DNA from: Solirubrobacteraceae bacterium
GTDB taxonomy: Bacteria; Actinomycetota; Thermoleophilia; Solirubrobacterales; Solirubrobacteraceae
Direction of reading: 5' to 3'
Length of the DNA stretch: 64,000 nt
Assembly: GCA_024711025.1 (NCBI GenBank)
Contig: JANJTP010000041.1
Location: 1-64,000, forward strand
Shown here in pieces: positions 45,064 to 53,457 of this stretch (positions are counted from its first letter, which is position 1; each line of letters opens with the position of its first letter). The position numbers were made by a program, and so were the translations under genes. A model generated the notes under the pieces. That model ran no database searches. It had not been told where the DNA came from and saw only the letters and a list, made by a program, of their open reading frames with translations.

Positions 45064-46713
45064 TCAGGCCAGGCTCGACCGGCGCGGGTAGGCGATCGAA
45101 GGGTCCTGCAGCACGTTGACCAGCGCCGGGCGGCCGGCGGCGAACGCGCGTTCCAGTGCCCCGCGAAGCTGGTCTGGACGCTCGACGAGCTCGCCGTGGC
45201 AGCCGAGCGCCTCGACCAGCAGGTCGTAGCGGGTGCCGGGCCGCAGGTCGGCGATCACCGAGTAGCCGTAGATCAGCTCCATCGGGTGCTTCTCGAGCCC
45301 CCAGATCCCGTTGTTGCCCATCACGCCGACGACGTTCACGCCGTGGCGGGTGAGAGTGTCGAACTCTATGCCGCTGAAGCCGAACGCCCCGTCGCCGAGC
45401 AGCAGCACGACCTGGCGCCCCGGATGGGCCAGCTTCGCCGCGAGGGCATAGCCGGGACCCGACCCCAGGCAGCCGAACGGCCCGGGATCGAGCCAGCAGC
45501 CCGGCTCGTAGGACTCGATCATCCGGCCCGCATACGACACGAAGTCGCCGCCGTCGCAGACGACCACCGCGTCGCGATCGAGCAGCGCGGTGAGCTCGCG
45601 GTAGATCCGCATCGGGTGCAGCGGCGCACGGTCGTCGTCGAGCTCGGCGCGCTCGGCCGCCCGCCGCTCGTCCTCGATCGCGCGAAGCTCCGTGACCCAG
45701 GTGCCGGTCGCGTCCTCGAGGCCGGAGATGCCGGCGCGCAGCGCGTCGAGGGTCGCGCCGATCCCGCCGTAGAGCTCGGCGGCAACGGCGCGCGGGTGGT
45801 CACGGTCGGGCTCGGCGCGGTCGAGCACGATCAGCTCGGTGTCCGGGCCGAACGCATCGCCGAACGCGAGGCGGAAGTCCATCGGCACGCCGACGACGAG
45901 CGCCACGTCGGCGCCCTTCAGCCCCGCTGAGCGAGCCCGCGAGAAGAACAGCTCGTGGTCGGCCGGTACGCAGCCGCGCGCCAGGCCGTTGAGGAAGGCC
46001 GGGATCCGCCGCTCGGCGACGAGCGCCAGCAGCGCCTGCTCGCCGCGGCCCCACCACACGTTCGTGCCGGCCATGACGACCGGCCGCTCGGCGTCGCGCA
46101 GCAGCGCGATCGCCCGCTCCATTCCGTGCACGGCCGCAGGCTCGGCGCTCGCGTCCGGCAGCGGCGCCGCGGGCTCGGGCACGCCGGACTCCATGAAGAC
46201 GACGTCGAGCGGGAAGTCGACGAACGCGGGGCCGGACTGCGGGCGCAGCGCCGCTGCGAGCGCGTCGTCGAGCAGGCCGGGGATGTCGGAGGTCTGCTCC
46301 GCGGTCGTCGCGAGCTTCGTCAGCGGGCGCACGAACGGCACGTGGTCGATCTCCTGAAGCGAGCCCATGCCCCAGCGCATCGCCGGCGCTCGGCCGCCCA
46401 GCACGATGAGCGGCGAGCCGCTCATCTGCGCGGAGGCGAGCGCGCTCATGCCGTTCGTCACTCCGGGGCCGGCGGTCAGCGCGGCGACGCCCGGCTCGCG
46501 CGTCACCTTGGCCCAGCCCTCGGCGGCGAACGCCGCGGACTGCTCGTGGCGCGTGTCGACCAGCTCGATGCCCTCGGCGCGACAGCCGTCGTAGATCGAG
46601 AAGAGGTGGCCGCCGGACAGCGTGAAGAGCCTCGTCACACCGTGCTCACGCAGCCTCCGCGCGACCAGCCGGCCACCGTGGAGGCGGGTCGCCTCGTCGG
46701 TCTCGGTGCTCAT
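45064..46713 (-). CDS. Thiamine pyrophosphate enzyme, acetolactate synthase/2-hydroxyacyl-CoA lyase-like
   Basis: A 549-residue TPP enzyme with three domains. The catalytic glutamate is in [16 protein letters not shown] (residues about 52-67), [12 protein letters not shown] follows, and the TPP/Mg2+ motif is [15 protein letters not shown] through [10 protein letters not shown] (GDG...NN). This spacing fits both acetolactate synthase and oxalyl-/2-hydroxyacyl-CoA lyases; no regulatory subunit gene (ilvH) is near, which leans away from branched-chain biosynthesis. Start ATG 46713. Divergent from an HxlR regulator, which may control it. Confidence 0.88.
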   Translation of the reverse strand: MSTETDEATRLHGGRLVARRLREHGVTRLFTLSGGHLFSIYDGCRAEGIELVDTRHEQSAAFAAEGWAKVTREPGVAALTAGPGVTNGMSALASAQMSGSPLIVLGGRAPAMRWGMGSLQEIDHVPFVRPLTKLATTAEQTSDIPGLLDDALAAALRPQSGPAFVDFPLDVVFMESGVPEPAAPLPDASAEPAAVHGMERAIALLRDAERPVVMAGTNVWWGRGEQALLALVAERRIPAFLNGLARGCVPADHELFFSRARSAGLKGADVALVVGVPMDFRLAFGDAFGPDTELIVLDRAEPDRDHPRAVAAELYGGIGATLDALRAGISGLEDATGTWVTELRAIEDERRAAERAELDDDRAPLHPMRIYRELTALLDRDAVVVCDGGDFVSYAGRMIESYEPGCWLDPGPFGCLGSGPGYALAAKLAHPGRQVVLLLGDGAFGFSGIEFDTLTRHGVNVVGVMGNNGIWGLEKHPMELIYGYSVIADLRPGTRYDLLVEALGCHGELVERPDQLRGALERAFAAGRPALVNVLQDPSIAYPRRSSLA

Positions 46714-46807
46714 GGGCGGCCAGCCTACGCCTTGGACGCGCACGCCGGGACGAGCGTCACGCCGGCTCGACGCCCCGCTCATCGCGTCGTTCCAGGCGCC
46801 CGCCCGC

Positions 46808-46819
46808 CGAACCGGTTCG
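46808..46819. promoter_or_regulatory. Perfect 12-bp palindrome CGAACCGGTTCG in a divergent intergenic region
   Basis: The sequence between the TPP enzyme gene (minus) and the HxlR gene (plus) holds a perfect 12-bp palindrome at 46808-46819. This is a plausible operator for the HxlR regulator, or for another dimeric regulator. Only the palindrome is seen; binding is inference. Confidence 0.5.
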
Positions 46820-46968
46820 ATACCCGCCCGCGGCGCCCGTTCGAGACTGCGACGCCGGTTTGACAGCCGGCGCGGCCGGGTATCACGCTCGCTGCCACTC
46901 GATGCTGGCGTCGGCGTGTGCAGGGACGTGCCGGCGCGGAGGGTTCCCGTGGAAGGAGCGACGAGGCC

Positions 46969-47655
46969 ATGTCCCCGCCACCCCAGAAGCGCCATCCGTA
47001 CGATCAGTGGTCCCCCGACGCGCGTGCGCTGGACGTCGTCGGCGACAAGTGGACGCTGCTGATCGTGCGCGATCTCGCCGGCGGCCCTCGCCGCTTCGTC
47101 GAGCTGCAGCGGACGCTGCCGGGCATCTCGACGGAGCAGCTTCGCTCGCGGCTGAACCGGATGGTCGCCGACGATCTGCTGACGCGCAGGCGCTACCGCG
47201 AAGTGCCGCCGCGCGTGGACTACGACCTGACGGAGCGGGCCCGCGACCTGCTCGCCGTCGTCGCCGAGATCGCCCGCTGGGGCTACCGCCACGCCTGGGG
47301 GCAGCCGCGGTCCGGCGAGCGCATCGACATCGGCGCGATCCTGCGCGCCACCTGCGGCGGCGGAGCACCGGACGGCCTGGAGGGAGCGGTCGAGCTGACC
47401 GTGTGGTCCGGCCAGGATCGCGGCGAGCTGCGCTACACGCTGCACGCACGCGACGGAACGCTCGGCTACCGCGAGTCCGGTGAGCCCGGCGCCCACGCCC
47501 ACGTGACCGGCCCTCAGGAGGCGTACGTCGAGGCGTTCGGCCCGTCCCGCTCGAGGGTCGCCCTCCGCTTCGAGGGCGACCGGGAGCTCGCCGAGCGCCT
47601 GCTCGACGTCGTCGCGGGCACGGCGGCCACGTCGAGCGCCGTCCCGGTCGCCTGA
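46969..47655 (+). CDS. HxlR-family regulator with C-terminal ligand-binding-like domain
   Basis: A 228-residue regulator. The HxlR winged helix covers residues about 10-105 ([40 protein letters not shown] and [20 protein letters not shown]). Residues about 115-228 are an extra domain like SCP2/sterol carrier fold ([18 protein letters not shown]). Some HxlR proteins use such domains to bind lipophilic ligands. ATG 46969 has GGAAGGAG 10 nt upstream. Divergent neighbour is the TPP enzyme. Confidence 0.9.
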   Translation: MSPPPQKRHPYDQWSPDARALDVVGDKWTLLIVRDLAGGPRRFVELQRTLPGISTEQLRSRLNRMVADDLLTRRRYREVPPRVDYDLTERARDLLAVVAEIARWGYRHAWGQPRSGERIDIGAILRATCGGGAPDGLEGAVELTVWSGQDRGELRYTLHARDGTLGYRESGEPGAHAHVTGPQEAYVEAFGPSRSRVALRFEGDRELAERLLDVVAGTAATSSAVPVA

Positions 47656-47675
47656 GCGCCCCGAGGCCGCGCGGG

Positions 47676-47954
47676 CTACCGTCGCTCGCGCAGCCGAGCC
47701 CGTGCCTCGTCCGCGCTGAGCCCCTCGACGCGGACCGTCTTCTCGCGCGAGCGCGCGCCGCGCACGACGCGCACGCGCGACGGCGCCACGCCGAGCGCCT
47801 TCGCCAGCAGCCGCTCGAGCGCGGCATTCGCGCGACCCTCGACCGGTGGCGCGTTGACGCGCGCCGCGAGCACGCCGTCGTCACGTACCAGCACCTCCTC
47901 GCGACCCGCGCGCGGCGTCAGCCGTACCCGCAGCTCGCCGGGAGCGCCGCTCAC
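47676..47954 (-). CDS. DUF167 (YggU) family protein
   Basis: A 92-residue protein starting [20 protein letters not shown] with [20 protein letters not shown] and [18 protein letters not shown], the DUF167 signature. Function unknown. The GTG start at 47954 lies inside a 38-bp tandem duplication whose second copy offers a second GTG 38 nt upstream that would give an abortive 13-codon peptide. Confidence 0.9.
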   Translation of the reverse strand: MSGAPGELRVRLTPRAGREEVLVRDDGVLAARVNAPPVEGRANAALERLLAKALGVAPSRVRVVRGARSREKTVRVEGLSADEARARLRERR

Positions 47955-48001
47955 GGCTCGAGCACCCGCAGCTCGCCGGGAGCGCCGCTCACGACTCGAG
48001 C
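47926..48001. repeat. 38-bp tandem duplication over the DUF167 start
   Basis: 47926-47963 and 47964-48001 are identical but for one base (g/a); agreement continues 3 nt further. The unit contains the GTG start of DUF167 and the tail of the truncated upstream acetyltransferase, in the same orientation. Confidence 0.9.
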
Positions 48002-48177
48002 ACCACGCGGACGACGCCGCCCTGCGGCGGCAGTCGTGGGACCCCGGTGAGGAAGCGCGCGCAGCGGCTCTCCGAGCGGAGTGCGTCGCAGCCGCGAGCC
48101 AGAAGGTCGGCATCACCTCGCTCGAGCGGCCGGATCACGACCTCGGAGCCGTCGCGCAGGCGTGCGGAGCGCTCCAT
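47989..48177 (-). pseudogene. Truncated GNAT acetyltransferase, N-terminal fragment
   Basis: Sixty-two residues from ATG 48177: ERSARLRDGSEVVIRPLERG, DADLLARGCDALRSESRCAR and FLTGVPRLP resemble the beginning of long GNAT proteins (rLRDG..V.IRP....D...L..G...L..ESR.aRFl..VPRL). It then ends in an unrelated tail with a stop at 47989, at the edge of the 38-bp duplication. The acetyl-CoA motif A (Q/RxxGxG/A) is absent, so it is probably a remnant. Confidence 0.7.
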
Positions 48178-48227
48178 CGGCGCCTGATCGTAGACGACGC
48201 CGTCCGGCGTTCCGTCCGAGGCCCCGC

Positions 48228-48350
48228 TAGGGTTTCGCGGCGAAACGTCATACGACCTGCCGAATCCCGGTGCGGCCATGCCCACCGGGAGCGGGGGAAC
48301 CAACTTCAGGGGCAAAGCGACCGCTTCGAGGTCGCCGCGCAGCTCACCGC
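48228..48350 (+). ncRNA. c-di-AMP (ydaO-yuaA type) riboswitch
   Basis: The core GGGAGCGGGGGAACCAA (48287-48303) followed by AGGGGCAAAGCG is very close to the conserved internal sequence of the ydaO-class aptamer as I know it from Streptomyces. It lies upstream of an M23 cell-wall peptidase in the sense orientation, a typical partner in actinobacteria. Outer helices were not fully folded, so the exact ends are approximate. The genes under this control are usually lowered when c-di-AMP is high. Confidence 0.7.
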
Positions 48351-48397
48351 GCGAGCCCGTCAGCTCACCCCGTAGGCGTCAGGAGAGCGGTCCGGCG

Positions 48398-49570
48398 ATG
48401 CCCGACGACACGATCGACGCCCGTACCCGTACACGCGCAGCCGCGGTGCCGGCCGCTGCCGGCTGCGCCGTGCTCGCCGCCTGCGCCGCGCTCGCCGGCG
48501 GGTCGCTGACGAGCACCGCCGATGCGCGCCCGTCGGGCGGCTTGAGCGTGCCCGGCAAGCCGGCGGTCAGCGCTGCGATCTGCGCCGCCCAGCGCTCCTG
48601 GACCTGCGCCCGCGGGCAGGTCCTGACACTGCGCGGCGAGAACCTGCAGGCCGTCAGGGCCGTCGTCTTCCTCGGTGCCGCCGGACGCCGCGACGACGTG
48701 CGCCTGCGGATCGGCGCCCGCGCGTCGAGCGCCGGCGAGCTGCTGGCGATCGTTCCCAAGCGTGCGCGCAGCGGGCGCCTGCGTCTCGTCAGCTCGATCG
48801 GCACGGCGGCGAACTCCGCCAAGCCGCTGCGCGTGGTCAACGACATACCCGGGATCGACGAAGCCGGCGGGACCGGCCGGATCTTCGCCGGCGGGCGCCT
48901 GCAGGCGACGTTCGCCTACCGTGCGGCTGCCCTCGGCGGCGAGGATGCCGCCGTCGAGGCGGTGCGGGTCAGCGATGGCGAGGTCGTACGCCGCTGGCCG
49001 CTGGCACCCGGACCGGACGGGCGCGGCGAGGTGCTTTGGGACGGGTTCGCCGGCGACGCGCCGGTTCGCACGGGCACCTACCTGCTGCGACTCAGCGAGG
49101 CGGCCGCCACGATCGCAGCCACCGAGCCGGGTCAGCGCGCCGAGGTCGAGATCATCGAGGGCTTCTACCCGATACGCGGCACGCACCGTGCCCCGAGCAC
49201 GGCCACCCAGCGCTTCGGCGGCGCACGCGGCCACCAGGGCAGCGACCACTTCGCTCGCTGCGGGACCCCGCTCGCCGCGCACACCAAGGGCGTCGTGCAC
49301 AAGGTCGCCTTTCAGTCGGCGGCAGGCAACTACGTCGTCGTGAACACCCCCGACGGCGGCTCCTACGCCTACATGCACCTGCGCGACAGGCCGCTCGTGC
49401 GCGAGGGCCAGAGCGTCTTCACCGGGCAGCGCCTCGGCTACGTCGGCGAGACGGGGCGCGCCTGGGGCTGCCACCTGCACATCGAGCTGTGGAGCGCGCC
49501 CGGCTGGTACCAGGGCGGCCGGCCGGCGGACTCCGAGCCGCTGATGCTGAGGCTCGACCGCTGGTCGTAG
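48398..49570 (+). CDS. Secreted M23 family metalloendopeptidase
   Basis: A 390-residue exported peptidase. The signal peptide covers about residues 1-43 (AAAGCAVLAACAALAGGSLT). An IPT/TIG-like domain follows (GQVLTLRGENLQAVRAVVFL) and a FlgD-like Ig segment (GEVLWDGFAGDAPVRTGTYL). The catalytic domain has H279-x3-D283 (HQGSD) and H359-x-H361 (CHLHIELW), the Zn ligands and general base. It should cleave peptidoglycan peptides. ATG 48398 with AGGAG upstream. It sits under the c-di-AMP riboswitch, tying wall turnover to that second messenger. Confidence 0.92.
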   Translation: MPDDTIDARTRTRAAAVPAAAGCAVLAACAALAGGSLTSTADARPSGGLSVPGKPAVSAAICAAQRSWTCARGQVLTLRGENLQAVRAVVFLGAAGRRDDVRLRIGARASSAGELLAIVPKRARSGRLRLVSSIGTAANSAKPLRVVNDIPGIDEAGGTGRIFAGGRLQATFAYRAAALGGEDAAVEAVRVSDGEVVRRWPLAPGPDGRGEVLWDGFAGDAPVRTGTYLLRLSEAAATIAATEPGQRAEVEIIEGFYPIRGTHRAPSTATQRFGGARGHQGSDHFARCGTPLAAHTKGVVHKVAFQSAAGNYVVVNTPDGGSYAYMHLRDRPLVREGQSVFTGQRLGYVGETGRAWGCHLHIELWSAPGWYQGGRPADSEPLMLRLDRWS

Positions 49571-49652
49571 GGGCCGAGCGTGGCGAGCGCGCCCATGCCG
49601 CCGGCCGTCTCGACGCCCGGTCGCCTCGCCGGGCAGACGGGCCCCTCCGAGG

Positions 49653-49736
49653 TCCCCGGGGAGGGTCTCGAACCCCCACGCCCTCGCGGGCAGCCGGTTT
49701 TAAGCCGGCCGCGTCTACCGATTCCGCCACCCGGGG
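49653..49736 (-). tRNA. tRNA-Leu (TAA anticodon)
   Basis: Minus-strand reading shows an 84-nt tRNA with acceptor CCCCGGG pairing to CCCGGGG, the D-arm TGGCGGAATCGGTAGACGCG, anticodon loop CTTAAAA (TAA), a long class II variable arm (TGCCCGCGAGGGCGT), and T-loop TTCGAGA. Genomic end is ACCT, so CCA is not fully encoded. Confidence 0.96.
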
Positions 49737-49875
49737 CCGGCGGGAACGCTAGCTTGTCGTCATGCCGGCGCGTCGCCCTCGGGGCTACCAGCCGCAACCC
49801 CAGCCGTCGCACGGTGTTGCAGTGAGTGGATCCACTGTGGAGAGCGCCGCAATAAAGAGCGCCGGCGTCGTCGGC

Positions 49876-51306
49876 ATGCGCGGGCCGAGCCCGTTCCTGC
49901 GCCTGCAGAGCGACGAGCGCCTCGTGGCCCTCACGCGACGCGGCAACCAGGCCGCCTACGAGGTGCTCGTCGGCCGCTACGACGCGCGCATGCTGGCGTT
50001 CTGTCGCCACATGCTCGGCTCGAAGGAGGACGCCGAGGACGTCGTCCAGGAGACGTTCGCCGCCGCGTACAACGCGATGGTCGCCGACGAGCGACCGATC
50101 AACGTCAAGCCGTGGCTCTACCGGATCGCGCGCAACCGCTCGCTGAACCACCTGCGCCGGCAGAGCGCGATAGCCGTCGACTCGCTCGAGCACCACGTCG
50201 CCGACCACGGCTCCTCGACCGCCGACAAGGTCGATCGTCGCGAGGACCTGCGCCAGCTCGTCGCCGACATCCAGGATCTCGCCGAGACCCAGCGCACGGC
50301 GCTGCTGCTCCGCGAGATCGACGCGCTCTCCTACGAGCAGATCGCTGAGGCGATGGAGACGACGGTGCCGAGCGTCAAGTCGCTGCTCGTCCGTGCGCGC
50401 GTCTCGCTCGCCGAGGCCGCGGAGGCGCGCAAGCTGTCGTGCGAGGAGGTGCGACTCGAGCTCGGCGAGGTCGCCGAGGGCCTCAAGCGGATCTCGCCGC
50501 CGGTTCGCCGGCATGTGCGCTCGTGCGAGCGCTGCGCCGGCTTCCGCCGCGAGCTGCGCCAGACGAACAAGGCGCTGGCGCTGATGCTCCCGTTCGGCCC
50601 GCTGCTCGTCGTGAAGAAGCTCTTCCTCGCCCAGCTCGGCACGACCGCCGGCGCCGGTGGTGGCGTCGTGGCCGGCGTCGCGGCGAGCGGGACGGTCGGA
50701 ACGGCCGCGGGCGGCGCGGCCGGCGGCGCGCTGTCGGCCGGGATGAGCGCGGTCGTCTCGAAGGCCGCCGCGACGGTCGCCGCGGCGGCGATCGTCACCG
50801 CCGGGGCGGTCGAGGTGAGGCATGCGAGGAATCCGACGACCGCCCGCGAGCCGGCGGCCGTCGTCGCTCAGGCACCCCCTGCACCGCGGCCCGCGCTCGC
50901 GACGCCCGCGGCAGAGGTCCCGGACCGGCCGGCGATCCACCGCTCGCGCAAGCCCGCCGAGGACCCCGACGCGCCGGTCGCGCCACCCGTCTCCCAGCCG
51001 GCGCCCGCCGTGGCGCCGGACGGCAGCCTCGCTCCGGCAGCGCCGCCGGCGCCGTCCGGCACGCAGGAGGAGGTCGACGACATCGTCCTGCCCCCGCCCC
51101 CAACGCAGCCCCCGGCCCAGACGGCGCCGCCCGTCGATCCCGCCGCGCTGCCCGAGGTCGTGCCGCCTCCACCGCCGGCGGGTGCGCCCGCCGCGACGAC
51201 GCCGCCGCCCGCGCCGGTCGAGACGCTCACGCCTCCGCCGGATCCGACTCCGGCGCCGTCCGGGGCACCGACGCCGCCTGCCCCTCCCGCGCCGGGCTCG
51301 CCCTAG
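49876..51306 (+). CDS. ECF sigma factor fused to anti-sigma zinc motif, transmembrane segment and Pro-rich outer domain
   Basis: A 476-residue protein combining modules usually on two proteins. Residues 1-100 are sigma region 2 (EDAEDVVQETFAAAYNAMVA, PWLYRIARNRSLNHLRR); 125-178 are sigma region 4 (LSYEQIAEAMETTVPSVKSL). Residues 189-220 carry a zinc anti-sigma-like HxxxCxxC (H213-VRS-C217-ER-C220) with C189. A hydrophobic, glycine- and alanine-rich part (about 258-316) includes one probable transmembrane segment, and the last 150 residues are Pro-rich. The ATG at 49876 gives the typical sigma start; an ATG at 49762 in frame would add 38 residues. A 12-bp palindrome AGTGGATCCACT (49825-49836) sits upstream. 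Confidence 0.85.
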   Translation: MRGPSPFLRLQSDERLVALTRRGNQAAYEVLVGRYDARMLAFCRHMLGSKEDAEDVVQETFAAAYNAMVADERPINVKPWLYRIARNRSLNHLRRQSAIAVDSLEHHVADHGSSTADKVDRREDLRQLVADIQDLAETQRTALLLREIDALSYEQIAEAMETTVPSVKSLLVRARVSLAEAAEARKLSCEEVRLELGEVAEGLKRISPPVRRHVRSCERCAGFRRELRQTNKALALMLPFGPLLVVKKLFLAQLGTTAGAGGGVVAGVAASGTVGTAAGGAAGGALSAGMSAVVSKAAATVAAAAIVTAGAVEVRHARNPTTAREPAAVVAQAPPAPRPALATPAAEVPDRPAIHRSRKPAEDPDAPVAPPVSQPAPAVAPDGSLAPAAPPAPSGTQEEVDDIVLPPPPTQPPAQTAPPVDPAALPEVVPPPPPAGAPAATTPPPAPVETLTPPPDPTPAPSGAPTPPAPPAPGSP

Positions 51307-51322
51307 GAGCAGGCTGACGGGC

Positions 51323-51350
51323 CCGCGGATCCGCGGTCGCCCGACCGCGG
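51323..51350. terminator. Nested GC hairpins between convergent genes
   Basis: CCGCGGATCCGCGG (51323-51336) is a perfect 14-bp palindrome, and CCGCGGTC at 51331-51338 pairs with GACCGCGG at 51343-51350 across 4 nt. The two structures share CCGCGG and are mutually exclusive. They sit just after the sigma fusion gene and before the convergent gene at 51452. Confidence 0.6.
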
Positions 51351-51451
51351 TCGCGCCATTCCCGTATCGGAGCGGCTTCTGCAGCCACGATCGCCACGGG
51401 CAGGGTCCACGAGCCCCCGGGCGGGGATGACCCGCCCTCGGCGTCGCGGGC

Positions 51452-52117
51452 TCACGCCCCCTCGGTGCCGAGCCGCAGCGAGCGGTAGGGCAGCTTCGTC
51501 GGCCCGACGGAGCCGACGTCGTCGGGCGTCGTGATCGACGCCGAGCGCGCGGTCAGCAGGGTGACGTCGATGCCTTCGCGCTGCGCCACCTCCTCGGCCA
51601 GCAGCAGCGTGCGCCGCCCGTACCAGGTACGTCCGTCGCGCGTGAACTGGAACTGGATCTGGTACCCGGGCTGCTTGTTGACGTTGGCCCGCCCCTCCGC
51701 GCGCAACACGAACCCGGGGTAACGGGGCGCCATCGCGCCGACCATCCGCGCGGCGACGATCGGAAGGGTGCCCGACGAGTTGCCGCGGTAGGCGGGCATC
51801 CGCAGCGCGCGCACCGCGAGGCTCTGCGGATCGCGCGCCCCGGCGCGCGTGCTCAGCAGCAGCGAATCGCCCGGCATGGGCCTCTCGCGCTCGAGCTGCG
51901 AGGAGTCGTAGCGCAGGTTGAAGGCGACGGGCTCCCGGACGACGACATGCTCCGCGCCCTCCCGCAGGACCGCCCAGCCGGCGACCAGCAGCACCAGCGC
52001 CGCCACGAGCGCCGCGGCGGCGAGCACGCGCCGCACCGGCGAGGCGCGGCGCCAGCGCGGCGCCAGGCTCTGGGGCAGCGTCGGCCCGAACCCGGGCTTC
52101 ACGAGCGGCGTCGGCAC
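51452..52117 (-). CDS. Single-pass membrane protein of unknown function
   Basis: A 221-residue protein with a short cytoplasmic N-terminus, one helix (about 30-50, VLAAAALVAALVLLVAGWAV) and a 165-residue outer domain containing NKQPGYQIQFQFTRDGRTWY and GRRTLLLAEEVAQREG. No family recognised. ATG 52117. Last gene of the five-gene minus-strand set beginning at 54213, 21 nt after the Lrp-like gene. Confidence 0.75.
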   Translation of the reverse strand: MPTPLVKPGFGPTLPQSLAPRWRRASPVRRVLAAAALVAALVLLVAGWAVLREGAEHVVVREPVAFNLRYDSSQLERERPMPGDSLLLSTRAGARDPQSLAVRALRMPAYRGNSSGTLPIVAARMVGAMAPRYPGFVLRAEGRANVNKQPGYQIQFQFTRDGRTWYGRRTLLLAEEVAQREGIDVTLLTARSASITTPDDVGSVGPTKLPYRSLRLGTEGA

Positions 52118-52138
52118 CTGCCGCAGGGTACTTCCGGC

Positions 52139-52423
52139 TCAGCGCGGCGGGTTGCCGACGTCGAACATGGCCTCGAGGTCGTGGCGCGAGAACGCCTCGA
52201 ACGCGACCATGGTCTGAGTTCGGTGGATCCCGTCGACATGCGCGATCGTGCCGGCGACGACCTCGGCCAGCTGCTCGTGGCGCGGCACGCGGACCAGGAC
52301 GACGAAGTCCCAGTCCCCTGTCACCGAGTAGGCCTCGGCAACCCCCTCGACCTCGGCGAGGCGGCCGCCGAGAGTCGCCAGCGCATCGCGATCGGCCTCG
52401 ATCAGGACGATCGCCGTGATCAC
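52139..52423 (-). CDS. Lrp/AsnC ligand-binding domain protein (stand-alone RAM domain)
   Basis: A 94-residue protein that is only the effector-binding RAM domain of Lrp/AsnC regulators (AIVLIEADRDALATLGGRLA, YSVTGDWDFVVLVRV, HVDGIHRTQTMVAFEAFS); there is no DNA-binding helix-turn-helix. It may bind an amino acid or modulate a partner regulator. The GTG start at 52423 overlaps the UPF0173 gene by 4 nt. Confidence 0.9.
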   Translation of the reverse strand: MITAIVLIEADRDALATLGGRLAEVEGVAEAYSVTGDWDFVVLVRVPRHEQLAEVVAGTIAHVDGIHRTQTMVAFEAFSRHDLEAMFDVGNPPR

Positions 52424-53112
52424 CGCAGCTCCAGGATCCCGCCCGGCTCGAGCACCGTGACGCTCGCCTTGCCGGTGCCCTGCACGTCCGCGGCGAACGC
52501 CTGCGCGTCGGTCTCGATCGGCGGGAACGTGTTGTAGTGGATCGGCACGACCTGCGGCGCCCCGATCAGCTCGCAGGCGACCACGGCGTCGAAGCGGTCC
52601 ATCGTGTAGTGCCCGCCGATCGGGACGAGCGCAAGGTCGAGCCGGTCGCGGCGCCCCGGAAGCGCGAGATCGCTGAAGAGCGCCGTGTCGCCGACGTGGT
52701 AGATCGTCCGCCCGCCGATGCTCACGACGATGCCGGCCGGAGTGCTGATCGTGCCGGACGGCGTCGTCGACGTGTGCCAGGCGGGCACCCAGCGAGCCCA
52801 GCCCCAGTCGAAGTCGATCGTCCCGCCGAGATTCGGGTCGTGCACCGGGTGGCCCTCGCCGAGCGCCGCGGACAGCTCCCCCGCGAGCTCCACGATTGCG
52901 GCGACCGGAGCCCCGGTGCGCCGCGCGATCGCGACCGTGTCGCCAAGGTGGTCGCCGTGGCCGTGCGTCACGAGGATCGCGCTCGCTGCGATGTCCTGCG
53001 CGCGGGCGGCGGCCTTCGGGTTCCCCGTGAGGAACGGGTCGATCAGGACACTGACGCCCTCGTGCTCGAGCGCGAAGGCGGAGTGACCCAGGTAGCGGAC
53101 GACGACGCTCAT
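52420..53112 (-). CDS. Metal-dependent hydrolase of the UPF0173/MBL-fold family
   Basis: A 230-residue metallo-beta-lactamase fold protein. Metal ligands are in VTHGHGDHLGD (about residues 49-59), with IYHVGDTALFSD and PIGGHYTMD completing the active site. UPF0173 members are hydrolases of unknown substrate. It is coupled by ATGA to the gene before it and by 4 nt to the Lrp-type gene. Confidence 0.92.
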   Translation of the reverse strand: MSVVVRYLGHSAFALEHEGVSVLIDPFLTGNPKAAARAQDIAASAILVTHGHGDHLGDTVAIARRTGAPVAAIVELAGELSAALGEGHPVHDPNLGGTIDFDWGWARWVPAWHTSTTPSGTISTPAGIVVSIGGRTIYHVGDTALFSDLALPGRRDRLDLALVPIGGHYTMDRFDAVVACELIGAPQVVPIHYNTFPPIETDAQAFAADVQGTGKASVTVLEPGGILELR

Positions 53113-53447
53113 CCCTCTCCCTCCTCGGCCTGGCGGCGCAGCTCGACGGCGAGCTCCAGACCGACCGCGACCCCGATCAGCATTCCGACCCGCGACTCCT
53201 CGGCGACCAGCGTACGAACCCCCGTCAGGCGCTCGCCCGTGTCGTCGATCGCGCTGACACGAGCGACCTCGGCGTCGTGGGCCTTGTCGAAGAAGCCCCC
53301 GGCGTGCAACGTCTCGGCGAGGATGCGCTGCAGGCCCGGCGCGGCGTGCGTGACGATCTCCTGGGCGTGCGCGAAGCGCTCGCCGTCGGCCGCGAGCGCC
53401 GCGATCGCCGAGTCCACCTGCTCTGCGCTGTGACGCCGGCCGTCCAT
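53109..53447 (-). CDS. Hypothetical helical protein
   Basis: A 112-residue soluble protein with predicted helices throughout and the segments EIVTHAAPGLQRILAETLHA and GVRTLVAEESRVGMLIGVAV. I do not recognise a family. Translationally coupled (4-nt overlap) to the downstream UPF0173 gene, and starts 10 nt after the rhomboid-like gene, in a minus-strand operon. Confidence 0.7.
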   Translation of the reverse strand: MDGRRHSAEQVDSAIAALAADGERFAHAQEIVTHAAPGLQRILAETLHAGGFFDKAHDAEVARVSAIDDTGERLTGVRTLVAEESRVGMLIGVAVGLELAVELRRQAEEGEG

Positions 53448-53457
53448 GCGGCGGAGC

